64,000 nt of DNA from the NCBI RefSeq assembly GCF_000214375.1, contig NC_015578.1, positions 3,224,001 to 3,288,000 of the forward strand, written 5' to 3'. Positions 1 through 7,798 of this stretch are shown piece after piece (position 1 is the first letter of the stretch; each line of letters starts with the position of its first letter). Position numbers and translations under genes: made by a program. The notes under the pieces were generated by a model. The model searched no databases, was not told where the DNA came from, and saw nothing but the letters and a program-made list of their open reading frames with translations. Source of the DNA: Treponema primitia ZAS-2 (GTDB lineage Bacteria > Spirochaetota > Spirochaetia > Treponematales > Breznakiellaceae).

Positions 1-910
1 CCCAAACAGTTACTCTACCTAATCCGAAATTAGTATTCTTCCCGGCATGAAAAATTTCCGCAAACCCCAGGCAGGCATATTCATAGGCCGAAAAAGCCCC
101 TTCCAGGACCATGCTGCCCGTAAGCCCCCCAAACTGCATAGTTTTCCGCTGCCGGGCCGAATAGTGGGCAAAATCCCGCCATACCAAGTTTCTTTCTTTT
201 ATAGCCCATGCTTCCGAAAAATAATATCCTCCCTCAACATCATTGTCATGGACAACGCCGTATTGGGAGCAGAGGGTACGGGTCCTGCGGTGAAGGCAGA
301 GCGCAAAATCTGCCGCACTAAAACTGTCATCGTAATGGCCCTGGACCTTAAACCTGAGGGGTGAAAGCATTTGTACCATCAGCCGCCTCTGCTTCACCGC
401 GCCGTCTCCGGGGACATATTCCCAAACATCGGGCTCAAAGCGGGTATTAAGTGTTTCCTCATCCTCCAGCAGTTCATGGCCATCATCGAAAACCCCGGTT
501 ACCCTGAAAGGAACCCGTTCCCTCAGGATCCCCGCCTCCCCGCCTTTCTTGAGGGCATAAAAAAAATAGGGCAGGTATTTAATCGCCGGCCCTAAAAAAA
601 TAAGGTACAAGCCCAGGGAATCCCCGGGTTTTTCAAGAAAACTCTCTGTTTCAATTATTACCGGATGGGAAATCCGATCCCGCCCTGAAAGCACAGGGTT
701 ATCCCTGGGCAGGATTGACTCAAAAGCAAACCCGTATGCGCAGGTCCCGCTAAACATACAATCCGGGCACTTAACGCCATGGGCGATGCAGCAAATCCGG
801 TGCAGCTGAGCACCAATAATACTTCTAAAGACAAACGCAGGAGGCACAGGAAACCGTAACTCCCCCGCAAAAGCCAGGGTGAATCTGATTTTTTTGTAAA
901 ACAGCTTCAT
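1..910 (-). CDS. cas6: CRISPR RNA-processing endoribonuclease Cas6 (3' end beyond window)
   Basis: An uninterrupted leftward frame of 303 codons begins at the ATG at 908-910 and leaves the window at base 1, so the C-terminus is missing. Cas6 cuts CRISPR precursor RNA within each repeat. Support: a cysteine cluster near the N-terminus (C48, C51, C57, pattern C-x2-C-x5-C) typical of one Cas6 branch, and a glycine-rich RNA-binding motif GKNTNFGLGR at residues 290-299, preceded by H288. The CRISPR array lies 120 bp upstream in the same reading direction, which fits processing of that array. No other cas gene is visible; they would have to lie beyond base 1 or elsewhere. There is no Shine-Dalgarno sequence; the promoter abuts the start codon. 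Subtype cannot be decided, although this cysteine-bearing form is common with type I-B and III systems. Confidence 0.88.
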   Translation of the reverse strand, partial: MKLFYKKIRFTLAFAGELRFPVPPAFVFRSIIGAQLHRICCIAHGVKCPDCMFSGTCAYGFAFESILPRDNPVLSGRDRISHPVIIETESFLEKPGDSLGLYLIFLGPAIKYLPYFFYALKKGGEAGILRERVPFRVTGVFDDGHELLEDEETLNTRFEPDVWEYVPGDGAVKQRRLMVQMLSPLRFKVQGHYDDSFSAADFALCLHRRTRTLCSQYGVVHDNDVEGGYYFSEAWAIKERNLVWRDFAHYSARQRKTMQFGGLTGSMVLEGAFSAYEYACLGFAEIFHAGKNTNFGLGRVTVW

Positions 911-916
911 GTGGGT

Positions 917-945
917 ATTGTACCACCCGGGCATGCGGGGTACAA
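917..945 (-). promoter_or_regulatory. cas6 promoter, predicted leaderless
   Basis: Read leftward, TTGTAC (940-945) and TACAAT (917-922) are separated by exactly 17 bp. Only six bases lie between the -10 box and the cas6 ATG, so transcription should start at or one base before the start codon. Confidence 0.6.
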
Positions 946-1032
946 GCGGGCATTGCGGGAGGCCTCCGAAATGCCCCAAAGAAGAGAGCCATCTATTGGT
1001 GGCTAAAAAGAGAATTGCTAGGCATTACAGGG

Positions 1033-1502
1033 GGCAGTTTAATCCCTTAAACAGGTCAGTGGTTAAAATACGGGAAACTCAAATTGTATATTACCGTGTA
1101 AACAGTCGCAATCCCTTTTAATTCAGGTCATTGGTTAAAATCACAAAAACTAGACAAGCGTGTCAGATTGCACAAGTCGCAATCCCTTTTAATTCAGGTC
1201 ATTGGTTAAAATTGAAGGCACCGTTGAACATAACAACGTGGGGTTCAAGTCGCAATCCCTTTTAATTCAGGTCATTGGTTAAAATAAGTATAACCATTCA
1301 ACGTTGACGGATATCATGAAGTCGCAATCCCTTTTAATTCAGGTCATTGGTTAAAATCCATAAAAATGTAAAATATATATTATCACGTAAACGTCGCAAT
1401 CCCTTTTAATTCAGGTCATTGGTTAAAATTGGCCGAAAAATTACCAGTAAAAAAGGCTTACTTAAGTCGCAATCCCTTTTAATTCAGGTCATTGGTTAAA
1501 AT
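1033..1502 (-). CRISPR. CRISPR array: six perfect 37-bp repeats plus one degenerate repeat
   Basis: Perfect repeats lie at 1105-1141, 1176-1212, 1249-1285, 1321-1357, 1393-1429 and 1466-1502. A degenerate copy at 1033-1069 keeps mainly the last 17 bases. The six spacers are 34-36 bp. A degenerate repeat usually marks the leader-distal end, so the leader should be on the right (after 1502) with leftward transcription. In that direction each repeat ends in GGGATTGCGAC, giving the 8-nt ATTGCGAC tail that resembles the 5' handle made by Cas6 cleavage. This agrees with the leftward cas6 next to it. Confidence 0.97.
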
Positions 1503-1640
1503 ACACCCCCATATAATTCCTTATCCCACAATGCTTTATTTGCCACTTTTCGCGAACCCCTCTCTGAAATCCGATTTCACAGAAGCATAGTTCCCATTTC
1601 ATCCCATAACTCCTTTTTTTATAAGCAATTATCATTTATG
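1503..1640 (-). promoter_or_regulatory. Putative CRISPR leader
   Basis: This stretch borders the last perfect repeat on the leader-proximal side. It contains no recognisable protein gene. On the minus strand a GGAG motif precedes a 37-codon frame that runs into the last repeat; it resembles nothing I know and is probably chance. No convincing -35/-10 pair was found, so the array promoter is not located. Confidence 0.4.
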
Positions 1641-1704
1641 CGAACCCTGTTCCCTCTGCTGCCTGCCCGGAAGCGGAAGAATTCGCAGACTGTCAAAAAC
1701 CAAA

Positions 1705-1955
1705 ATGCAGGATACGAAACATATAGTAGAAATTCCGCCCTTTGTCTACGACACGCAGTGCCTCATCGAAAAAGATACCAAAACGGGACTGTGCCTCATT
1801 TAGAAAAAGATACCCAAAAATAACAGACTATACCGTTAGAGAGCTGGCAAACAATAGGAATGTATGGGAAAATATTGTTTACAGTTTATACAGAGCGCGG
1901 AGAAAACAAACGGATTATATCCGCACGGCTGGCCGATAAAGCTATACATAATATC
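1705..1955 (+). pseudogene. Decayed BrnT-like toxin remnant
   Basis: From 1824 a frame without a start codon reads ...WQTIGMYGKILFTVYTERG... then NKRIISARLADKA. The pattern W-x-T-I-G, T-E-R-G and R-I-I-S-A-R is that of the C-terminal half of BrnT ribonuclease toxins (BrnT/BrnA toxin-antitoxin systems). A stop codon at 1821-1823 cuts it from anything upstream. In another frame, 1705-1803 encodes a 32-residue piece containing VEIPPFVYD, which may be part of the same lost gene. No BrnA-like antitoxin is present. The fragment runs into the promoter of the next gene, so it is almost certainly non-functional. Confidence 0.5.
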
Positions 1956-1959
1956 GACA

Positions 1960-1989
1960 TTGACAAATCCCCAACCCCGTACCTATACT
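1960..1989 (+). promoter_or_regulatory. Promoter of the cupin isomerase-like gene
   Basis: TTGACA at 1960-1965 and TATACT at 1984-1989 are 18 bp apart. A strong AGGAGG ribosome-binding site follows at about 2000-2005, seven bases before the ATG. Confidence 0.6.
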
Positions 1990-2011
1990 ACCCCCATACA
2001 GGAGGCCCATC

Positions 2012-3220
2012 ATGGACAAAGCTCTAATCGAAAAGACCCTACAGCGCGGCGAGGGCATCTTCCGCCTGAACCCCGCGTTTATTCCCCGGCCCTTTGGAAA
2101 AGCGGGCCACCGCCTCAGACTGCACCCGGATGATTACTACGCCTACGGCCTGGAGCGGGGTTCCATCAAGGAACGGTGGATGACCTCCACCAATGTGGCC
2201 CAGAACGGCCCCCTGGCAGGTCCCGAGGAAGGCCTGAGCTTTGTGGCCGTAGACTTTGGGAGCGATGAAAAATTCAGCCTGAAAGAAGCGATCCAAGTCC
2301 TGGGCGCCGACCTGGTGGGCGAAGAGCTCATGAAAAAATATGGCGGCTGGCCGGTATTCTCAAAATTCTACGACCTCACCACACCCCTGTTCCATCACCT
2401 TCATCTGGGCTTTGAGGATGCCGCCCGGGTGGGCAAGCTGGGCAAGCCTGAGTGTTACTATTTTCCCCGGCAGTTTGCCAGCCATTCCGGCGAAATGGAC
2501 GCCACCTACTTTGGCTATGATCCTGATACCAAACCGGAACAGGTAAAGCAGCGGCTCCTGGACTACAACAAGGGGGACAACCGGATCACCGAGCTTTCCC
2601 GGGCCTACCGCATAGAGCTGGGCAGCGGCTGGTATTCCCCTCCGGGGGTCATCCACGCCCCGGGATCCGTGCTGACCTTTGAATTAAACTGGAACGGGGA
2701 TGTCAACTCGGTCCATGAAAATGTGGTTTCCGGAGAAATCTTCCCCCGGAACTTCCTGAACGGCGAATGCCCGGAGGACAAAAAAGACGACATTGAGTAC
2801 ATCTTCAGTCTCCTGGACTGGGAAAAGAACATCGACCCCCACTACAAGAAGCACTTCGGCCGCCCGCCCATTGTAATAAGCTCCAACGCCGATTATGAAG
2901 AAAAGTGGGTCTCCTATGCCAACGACGGCTATTTCAGCGCCAAGGAACTCACCATATTCCCCGGAAAGACCGTCACCCTGAAGGAGCCGGTGGTTCACGG
3001 GATTATCCTGACCCAGGGCCACGGAAAACTGGGCCCCCACATCTGCGAGTCCCCCACCATGCTGCGCTTCGGCCAACAGAGCGCCGACGAATTCTACGTC
3101 TCCGAGCCCGCAGCGAAAAAAGGTGTGGTAATCAGCAACCAGAGCCCGGTGGAACCCCTGGTTCTCATCAAAAGCTTCGGCCCCAACCATCCCGAGGCGC
3201 CTAAAAGCGTTGGTAACTGA
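2012..3220 (+). CDS. Cupin-fold protein resembling class I mannose-6-phosphate isomerase
   Basis: 402 residues, with a clear AGGAGG site fixing the ATG. The protein resembles phosphomannose-isomerase-type cupins, which interconvert mannose-6-phosphate and fructose-6-phosphate. Likely metal-site elements are the histidine cluster FHHLHLGFE, the segment GWYSPPGVIHAPGS and a later HICESP. A second cupin half (GKTVTLKEPVVHGIILTQGHG) occupies the C-terminal third. Soluble: no signal peptide or membrane segments. It stands alone under its own promoter, between CRISPR debris and a convergent Uma2 gene, so context gives no substrate. The isomerase activity is inferred from fold-like motifs; it could act on another sugar phosphate. 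Confidence 0.6.
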   Translation: MDKALIEKTLQRGEGIFRLNPAFIPRPFGKAGHRLRLHPDDYYAYGLERGSIKERWMTSTNVAQNGPLAGPEEGLSFVAVDFGSDEKFSLKEAIQVLGADLVGEELMKKYGGWPVFSKFYDLTTPLFHHLHLGFEDAARVGKLGKPECYYFPRQFASHSGEMDATYFGYDPDTKPEQVKQRLLDYNKGDNRITELSRAYRIELGSGWYSPPGVIHAPGSVLTFELNWNGDVNSVHENVVSGEIFPRNFLNGECPEDKKDDIEYIFSLLDWEKNIDPHYKKHFGRPPIVISSNADYEEKWVSYANDGYFSAKELTIFPGKTVTLKEPVVHGIILTQGHGKLGPHICESPTMLRFGQQSADEFYVSEPAAKKGVVISNQSPVEPLVLIKSFGPNHPEAPKSVGN

Positions 3221-3267
3221 GCAGAAATGAGGTAGCTGTCACCTTTTTGGAGTTTTCTTAACGGTGA

Positions 3268-3846
3268 TTATGCAGGATTTTCTTCCCAAAAGGAGGTGAT
3301 AGCTATCTCCAATCCCGGTAGTATTGAAACAGGAATAGCACCGGTTTTGTATATACCGGATACATAGTGCCCATCTTTCAGGATATGGACCTGTACCGTT
3401 TTATTATCAGGATCGACAATCCAATATTCCCGTACCCCGGCGTCCAGATAGTAATTAAATTTCTTGAGTATCTCTTTTACGGTATTGGACGGAGAAACAA
3501 TTTCAATCACCAGATCCGGCGCACCGTCACAGGAACCCTTAGAGAGCTTGGTTTTGTCGCATACCACGAACAGATCCGGCTGTAATACCGTATCGTCACT
3601 ATGGTCTTCCCGGGGGAAAAGGCGTACATCCAGGGGCGCGGCAAATACTTCACAGGGTTTCCCCAAAAGGAAAGAACCAAACTGAACGGTGAGGCTCATG
3701 CTGATCCGCTGGTGGATTACCGAGGGAGAAGCCATCATATAAGCCTCCCCGTCCATGAGCTCATAGCGCTTGTCCGTTTCCCATTCAAGGTAATCGGCGT
3801 AGGTATAATGTGTTTTTTCCGCTTCGACGCTTACCGGACCTGACAT
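3268..3846 (-). CDS. Uma2-family putative restriction-endonuclease-like protein
   Basis: 192 residues. Uma2 (DUF820) proteins have the PD-(D/E)XK nuclease fold and are common in multiple copies in cyanobacteria, chloroflexi and some spirochetes; their biological role is poorly known. Family hallmarks visible here: N-terminal YTYADYLEWETDKRYELMDG, then LQPDLFVVCD, PDLVIEIVSPSN (catalytic D and E-x-V) and GVREYWIVDP. It is a single-gene unit convergent with the cupin gene; no obvious terminator separates them, only a six-pair GTCACC/GGTGAT inverted repeat around 3238-3267. Identification of the family is firm, function is not. Confidence 0.85.
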   Translation of the reverse strand: MSGPVSVEAEKTHYTYADYLEWETDKRYELMDGEAYMMASPSVIHQRISMSLTVQFGSFLLGKPCEVFAAPLDVRLFPREDHSDDTVLQPDLFVVCDKTKLSKGSCDGAPDLVIEIVSPSNTVKEILKKFNYYLDAGVREYWIVDPDNKTVQVHILKDGHYVSGIYKTGAIPVSILPGLEIAITSFWEENPA

Positions 3847-3934
3847 GGTTATAGTTTAGGGCATTTGAAGGAATTTGGCAATATAAGAAATTTAACCGCG
3901 AGAACCGCGGTTTATCTTCTTCGGCATTCATGCA

Positions 3935-3966
3935 TAAAAAAACCGCCCAACCGGGCGGCTTTTTCT
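3935..3966 (-). terminator. Intrinsic terminator of the flaA pair
   Basis: CCGCCC (3943-3948) pairs with GGGCGG (3953-3958). Reading leftward it follows the upstream flaA2 stop codon by about 20 bases and ends in seven Ts; a T-run on the other side (3960-3965) could make it bidirectional. Confidence 0.8.
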
Positions 3967-3979
3967 TGAACAGGGTATA

Positions 3980-4702
3980 CTACCAGGAATCGACCATGTC
4001 GTCGGGGTCCCGGCTGTCCTCCGCAAAGAGGTCGGTTACCGCCCGGACATCGTCCAGGTAGACGTAATAGCTTCCCTGGGCTTCCATGGGGTCTACATCG
4101 ACCCGGAAACCAACTATTTTAATCCCCATCTGGTTGTTGTAGTGATAATTCCGCTGAACAATGCCGCTCCAACCGTTCATAGCCTGGGGGGGAATCGCCA
4201 CGGTCAGCTGTTTCCAGCCCTGGAAATTCAGTTTGCCCACATACAGTTCAAAGTTCCGGCCGAAAAAGTCCTGGATCAGAATATGCAGTTCATGGTCAAA
4301 GTTACGGCCCGCCACCCAGAGGGAAATCGTCTTGGTAATGCCCTCAATGGGAATGGGGCGAACCGGGTACATAATAAAGCTGCTATAACCACGGTGGAGG
4401 TAGTCAACCCGGGTACCCAACACATAGCGGTCAGGAATATTCAGCCCCTCTTCTTCCGGGATGGGTTTCTTCCCCAAGGGACCGCCCTCAAAAAGGCGGG
4501 TGGTGGTATACCCCTGATCGGGAGACATAGAGGAACGCCAAAACCCGTCATGCTCGAATTTTTCAACTGAAACTTCCTTCAGTTTCTGCTGGGCGGCATC
4601 GATCCCAAGCCGCTCCGTGTTGGTTCCGCCCACTTCTTCCTGCTGCGCAAAGGCAAGACCGCCTATGGATATCAACAAAGCTATGATAATATATCGTTTC
4701 AT
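3980..4702 (-). CDS. Flagellar filament outer layer protein FlaA (FlaA2-like)
   Basis: 240 residues with a cleavable signal peptide (MKRYIIIALLISIGGLAFA then QQ). FlaA proteins coat the FlaB core of spirochete periplasmic flagella. The mature part is beta-rich and carries the conserved FlaA features KTISLWVAGRNFDHELHILI, GKLNFQGWKQLTV and the C-terminal YVYLDDVRAVTD. It starts 12 bp after the stop of a second flaA gene and shares its promoter. Both end before a strong terminator, so they form a two-gene operon. Numbering (FlaA1 versus FlaA2) follows the order of the homologues I recall in T. pallidum and is not proven. Confidence 0.85.
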   Translation of the reverse strand: MKRYIIIALLISIGGLAFAQQEEVGGTNTERLGIDAAQQKLKEVSVEKFEHDGFWRSSMSPDQGYTTTRLFEGGPLGKKPIPEEEGLNIPDRYVLGTRVDYLHRGYSSFIMYPVRPIPIEGITKTISLWVAGRNFDHELHILIQDFFGRNFELYVGKLNFQGWKQLTVAIPPQAMNGWSGIVQRNYHYNNQMGIKIVGFRVDVDPMEAQGSYYVYLDDVRAVTDLFAEDSRDPDDMVDSW

Positions 4703-4714
4703 TTACCCGCCTCC

Positions 4715-5449
4715 TTAATTATTGCCGTTCCAGAGTTCCTGGACCCGCTCAGGCAGTGCCAGCTCATCCCCATCAAAGAGGCTTTCAAAGGTATCCGTAA
4801 CTATCTTGAATTGATCGAAATAAATGCGGAAATCGGCTACCTGCTCCCAGGGCGGGGTCCAGATACGGAATTTTACAAAGGTCAGGGCAGCCAGCCGGGG
4901 AAGTACCCGCTTGTGCTGGGGAATGCGCTCCGGGACCCGGACCTGCAGATCCTTCCAGCCCTGGTAATTGAGATGCCCCATCTCAAGGGTGTGGATAACT
5001 CCCTGGTAATCCCGGAAATAGGCTTCTATAGTATAATCAAGGTTGGAACCCCACACCCAGAGATCAAAATACTGAATCCGGCCGGGAATAGGGATTTCAG
5101 CCGGCTCATCCCCGCCTTTTGTAACGGGATACACGTCTACCCAGTTAAAGCCCTGACGGTCAAAACGGCCCCAAAGGCCAAGGCTCTTCAGGTCCTTTCC
5201 TTCACGGTTGATGCCGAAAAGGGCCTGGGGCCAGGCGGAAATAACCGTGGACTGTGGCCATGAGGCGTCGTCGGTTTTAGTAGCAAATTTGCTGCCCATA
5301 ACCTTCCAATCATATTCGGAATCACCATCAAAGCTCTCCAAGATTACGGATGTGCTATTAATGGTATTTTCATCTCCGAAAGCTGCATTTATCGCAATCA
5401 ATGCCAAAAGTACGAAGCATACAGCTTTGAAACTACCCTGTTTCATCAA
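4715..5449 (-). CDS. flaA: Flagellar filament outer layer protein FlaA (FlaA1-like)
   Basis: 244 residues with a signal peptide ending near INAAFG. It is a paralogue of the following gene, sharing the layout W-V-W-G-S-N-L-D-Y, G-H-L-N-Y-Q-G-W-K and a C-terminal FRIYFDQFKIVTDTFESLF. It is the first gene of the flaA pair and is exported to the periplasm, where it forms the flagellar sheath. It is read from a near-ideal promoter at 5492-5520 and has a GGAG site before the double ATG. Two FlaA paralogues in tandem are a spirochete marker. Confidence 0.87.
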   Translation of the reverse strand: MMKQGSFKAVCFVLLALIAINAAFGDENTINSTSVILESFDGDSEYDWKVMGSKFATKTDDASWPQSTVISAWPQALFGINREGKDLKSLGLWGRFDRQGFNWVDVYPVTKGGDEPAEIPIPGRIQYFDLWVWGSNLDYTIEAYFRDYQGVIHTLEMGHLNYQGWKDLQVRVPERIPQHKRVLPRLAALTFVKFRIWTPPWEQVADFRIYFDQFKIVTDTFESLFDGDELALPERVQELWNGNN

Positions 5450-5491
5450 ATACTCCTTTTTCCATCTTTTAGGAAAATCAGGTCAGCTAAC

Positions 5492-5520
5492 ATTATATTT
5501 CCTTGTCGCGCCTTTGTCAA
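5492..5520 (-). promoter_or_regulatory. Consensus sigma-70 promoter of flaA
   Basis: Leftward TTGACA (5515-5520), 17-bp spacer, TATAAT (5492-5497): a perfect match to the housekeeping consensus, about 42 bp before the flaA ATG. This suggests constitutive strong expression rather than a sigma-28 flagellar promoter. Confidence 0.85.
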
Positions 5521-5588
5521 ACCTCTCTACGGGGGTTTTCGCTTAGAGTTAATAAGATAATCGGCGTTTTACAAAATAATTTTACCTT

Positions 5589-6515
5589 TTAATGAATATC
5601 TTTAGCCAAGGCTGTTTTTTTTATATCCCTCCATACCCTGGTATTTGCAAACCGATCCTTAAGGGCCAGGATTTTCGAAGGAAGGGGAACCGTTTCCCCC
5701 CGGACCAGCATCTTCACCGTCTCTACCCCGAGAGCCCAGGGAGAATCATCAAATATCACCTTGACTTCCCGGGCCGTCGCTGCGGGATCCAGCCAGGAAA
5801 AGAGGATAACCGGAATAGTCAGGTCCTTATCCAGATAAAATTCCGCCGGGGCAGTCATTACTGCACAGGAAATACCACTGAGGCCGGTAAAATTCCCCCC
5901 GGCATCCGCAAAACGGGGCATTTCATCATACCCCTGGTCTTTTAGCCCCCTGGAAAAGGATTCACGGTGCGCCCGGGTAATCAAATCTCCGGTAATAAAG
6001 AGAATTCTCCCCCCAGAACCGGAGTTTCCGCCCCCTTCGGGCTGTTCTGAAAGGGCGATACGGGCAGCACAAAGCCCTGCCCGGTAAAAATCGCCCTCCC
6101 TGTCGGTTTCCACAAAAACCAGCCTTTCCGACGCCGTATCAGGTCGCTTGATTCCCCCCAGCACCCCCACGGGAACCTCGGGAAACTGTTCCGCATAACG
6201 CCCGGCTCCTTGGTAATAACTGTAGGCAAAGAGCGCCGCATAGGGCTTTGATGCCGCCGCTTCCACCGCGAAGGCCACCATATCCGGGGCGGACCCATCG
6301 ACGATCCTCACGATTTTTACCCGCCGGAACAGCTTGAGGGAACTCTCTATCTGGGCAACCCGGGTCCTTTTAAGCCCATAGAGCCCGGTAAATTCATCCC
6401 CGATCACCATCAGCACCGGCGAGCGGAGGAAAAACATCCCCGTCCCCAGGCCCAAAACTACCACCAGAGCCAGAACAGCAATGACCAGGCCCTTTATAAG
6501 CCCCTTAAACCCCAT
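5589..6515 (-). CDS. Membrane-anchored periplasmic-binding-like protein, unknown function
   Basis: 308 residues. One N-terminal membrane segment (about residues 8-29) is followed by an apparently exported domain. The domain alternates beta strands and helices like a periplasmic-binding-protein fold: VLMVIGDEFTGLYG, then PYAALFAYSYYQGAG, VLGGIKRPDT, GRILFITGDLITRAH and TIPVILFSWLDP. I recognise no ligand or named family. It is read from the opposite strand to fba, diverging from it across 160 bp, and lies 70 bp upstream of the flaA promoter. Possibly a spirochete-specific sensor or binding protein; this is inference from the strand pattern only. Confidence 0.6.
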   Translation of the reverse strand: MGFKGLIKGLVIAVLALVVVLGLGTGMFFLRSPVLMVIGDEFTGLYGLKRTRVAQIESSLKLFRRVKIVRIVDGSAPDMVAFAVEAAASKPYAALFAYSYYQGAGRYAEQFPEVPVGVLGGIKRPDTASERLVFVETDREGDFYRAGLCAARIALSEQPEGGGNSGSGGRILFITGDLITRAHRESFSRGLKDQGYDEMPRFADAGGNFTGLSGISCAVMTAPAEFYLDKDLTIPVILFSWLDPAATAREVKVIFDDSPWALGVETVKMLVRGETVPLPSKILALKDRFANTRVWRDIKKTALAKDIH

Positions 6516-6616
6516 TACTGAACCATAGCGGCGCTTAGAGGAGAAATCAAGAGGATAGAAGAAAAATACAACAATCCAAGAATGCCGTCCAGCGAACTCC
6601 CCTGGGCGCCGGTTCC

Positions 6617-6645
6617 TTGACCAAGCCCCCGGGATGGCATACTAT
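6617..6645 (+). promoter_or_regulatory. fba promoter
   Basis: TTGACC (6617-6622), 17 bp, TACTAT (6640-6645). An AAGGAG ribosome-binding site lies six bases before the ATG. Confidence 0.6.
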
Positions 6646-6676
6646 TTAATGCATATCTGATTTTAAGGAGTTTTAC

Positions 6677-7675
6677 ATGACCAGTTATAAAGAATTAGGC
6701 TTGGTGAATACCGTTGAACTGTTCAAGAAAGCAGTAAAAGGCGGCTATGCGCTTCCGGCGTATAACTTTAACAATATGGAGCAAATGCAGGCAATTATTC
6801 AGGCCAGCGTGGAGACCAAATCGCCGGTTATACTCCAGGTTTCTGCAGGGGCCCGGAAATACGCCAACCAAAACCTGCTCCGGAATATGGCTAAAGGCGC
6901 GGTGGAGTATGCCCATGAACTGGGCTACGATATCCCCATCGTACTGCACCTGGACCACGGGGACAGCTTTGAACTCTGCAAGGATTGTATTGAGACGGGC
7001 TTTTCCTCGGTGATGATCGACGGATCCCACCTTCCCTATGATGAAAACGTGGCGCTCACCAAGAAGGTCTGCGAATTTGCCCATTCCCAGAAGGATTATG
7101 TGACCGTGGAAGGGGAACTGGGGGTTCTGGCCGGGGTTGAGGACGATGTTTCCTCCGAACACAGCAACTATACCCAGCCCGAAGAGGTCCAGGACTTTGT
7201 GGGGAAGACCAAGGTCGATTCTCTGGCAATTTCCATCGGTACCAGCCACGGCCGGACCAAATTTAAGCCCGAACAGTGCACCCGGGGGCCCAACGGCATC
7301 CTGATTCCCCCTCCCCTGCGCTTTGATATTCTGGCGGAAATCGAAAAACGGCTTCCCGGCTTCCCCATCGTCCTCCACGGCTCCTCCTCGGTGCCCCAGG
7401 AATATGTGGAGATCGTCGAAAAATTCGGGGGCAAGCTGACCGACTCGGTGGGTATCCCGGAGGAACAGCTCCGCCAGGCCGCCAAAAGCGCGGTATGCAA
7501 GATCAATGTCGATTCCGACGGCCGCCTTGCCATGACCGCCATTATCCGCAAGGTTTTTGCGGAAAAACCGGATGAATTCGACCCCCGGAAGTACCTGGGG
7601 CCGGCCCGGGATGAGCTCAAGAAGCTCTATGCCCATAAAAACGTCAATGTCCTGGGTTCTGCCGGGCAGGCTTAA
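6677..7675 (+). CDS. fba: Fructose-bisphosphate aldolase, class II
   Basis: 332 residues. The enzyme splits fructose-1,6-bisphosphate to dihydroxyacetone phosphate and glyceraldehyde-3-phosphate in glycolysis and uses a divalent metal. Visible family motifs: LPAYNFNNMEQMQA, the metal-binding LHLDHGDSFELC, MIDGSHLPYDENV, VEGELGVLAGVED, SIGTSHGRTKF and LHGSSSVPQEYVE. Its length is usual for the longer bacterial class II form. It is monocistronic, with its own promoter and a terminator just after the stop. Neighbouring flaA genes recall the T. pallidum arrangement. Confidence 0.96.
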   Translation: MTSYKELGLVNTVELFKKAVKGGYALPAYNFNNMEQMQAIIQASVETKSPVILQVSAGARKYANQNLLRNMAKGAVEYAHELGYDIPIVLHLDHGDSFELCKDCIETGFSSVMIDGSHLPYDENVALTKKVCEFAHSQKDYVTVEGELGVLAGVEDDVSSEHSNYTQPEEVQDFVGKTKVDSLAISIGTSHGRTKFKPEQCTRGPNGILIPPPLRFDILAEIEKRLPGFPIVLHGSSSVPQEYVEIVEKFGGKLTDSVGIPEEQLRQAAKSAVCKINVDSDGRLAMTAIIRKVFAEKPDEFDPRKYLGPARDELKKLYAHKNVNVLGSAGQA

Positions 7676-7687
7676 GTTTATACTTTC

Positions 7688-7727
7688 GGGCGCCTCTAAA
7701 AACCAAGCAGTTTTTATGGGCGCCCTT
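7688..7727 (+). terminator. fba terminator hairpin
   Basis: GGGCGCC (7688-7694) pairs with GGGCGCCC (7718-7725). The inner arm AAAAAC pairs with GTTTTT. The core CTCTAAAAAC recurs in the hairpin at 39660-39698, which suggests a shared hairpin family. Confidence 0.65.
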
Positions 7728-7798
7728 ATGTATCGAATTTAAGTAAATATCCGTAGCTAAGTCTGTAAATTTATAGTATACTTATTTTAGGTATATCT

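Noticed and set aside
47-595. Two rightward frames near the left edge
   Set aside because: Both are antisense to the continuous cas6 frame, which carries clear Cas6 motifs.
6695-7636. A 313-codon open frame antisense to fba
   Set aside because: It lies wholly within the well-conserved aldolase gene and has no recognisable protein features; GC-rich coding DNA often leaves the antisense frame open.
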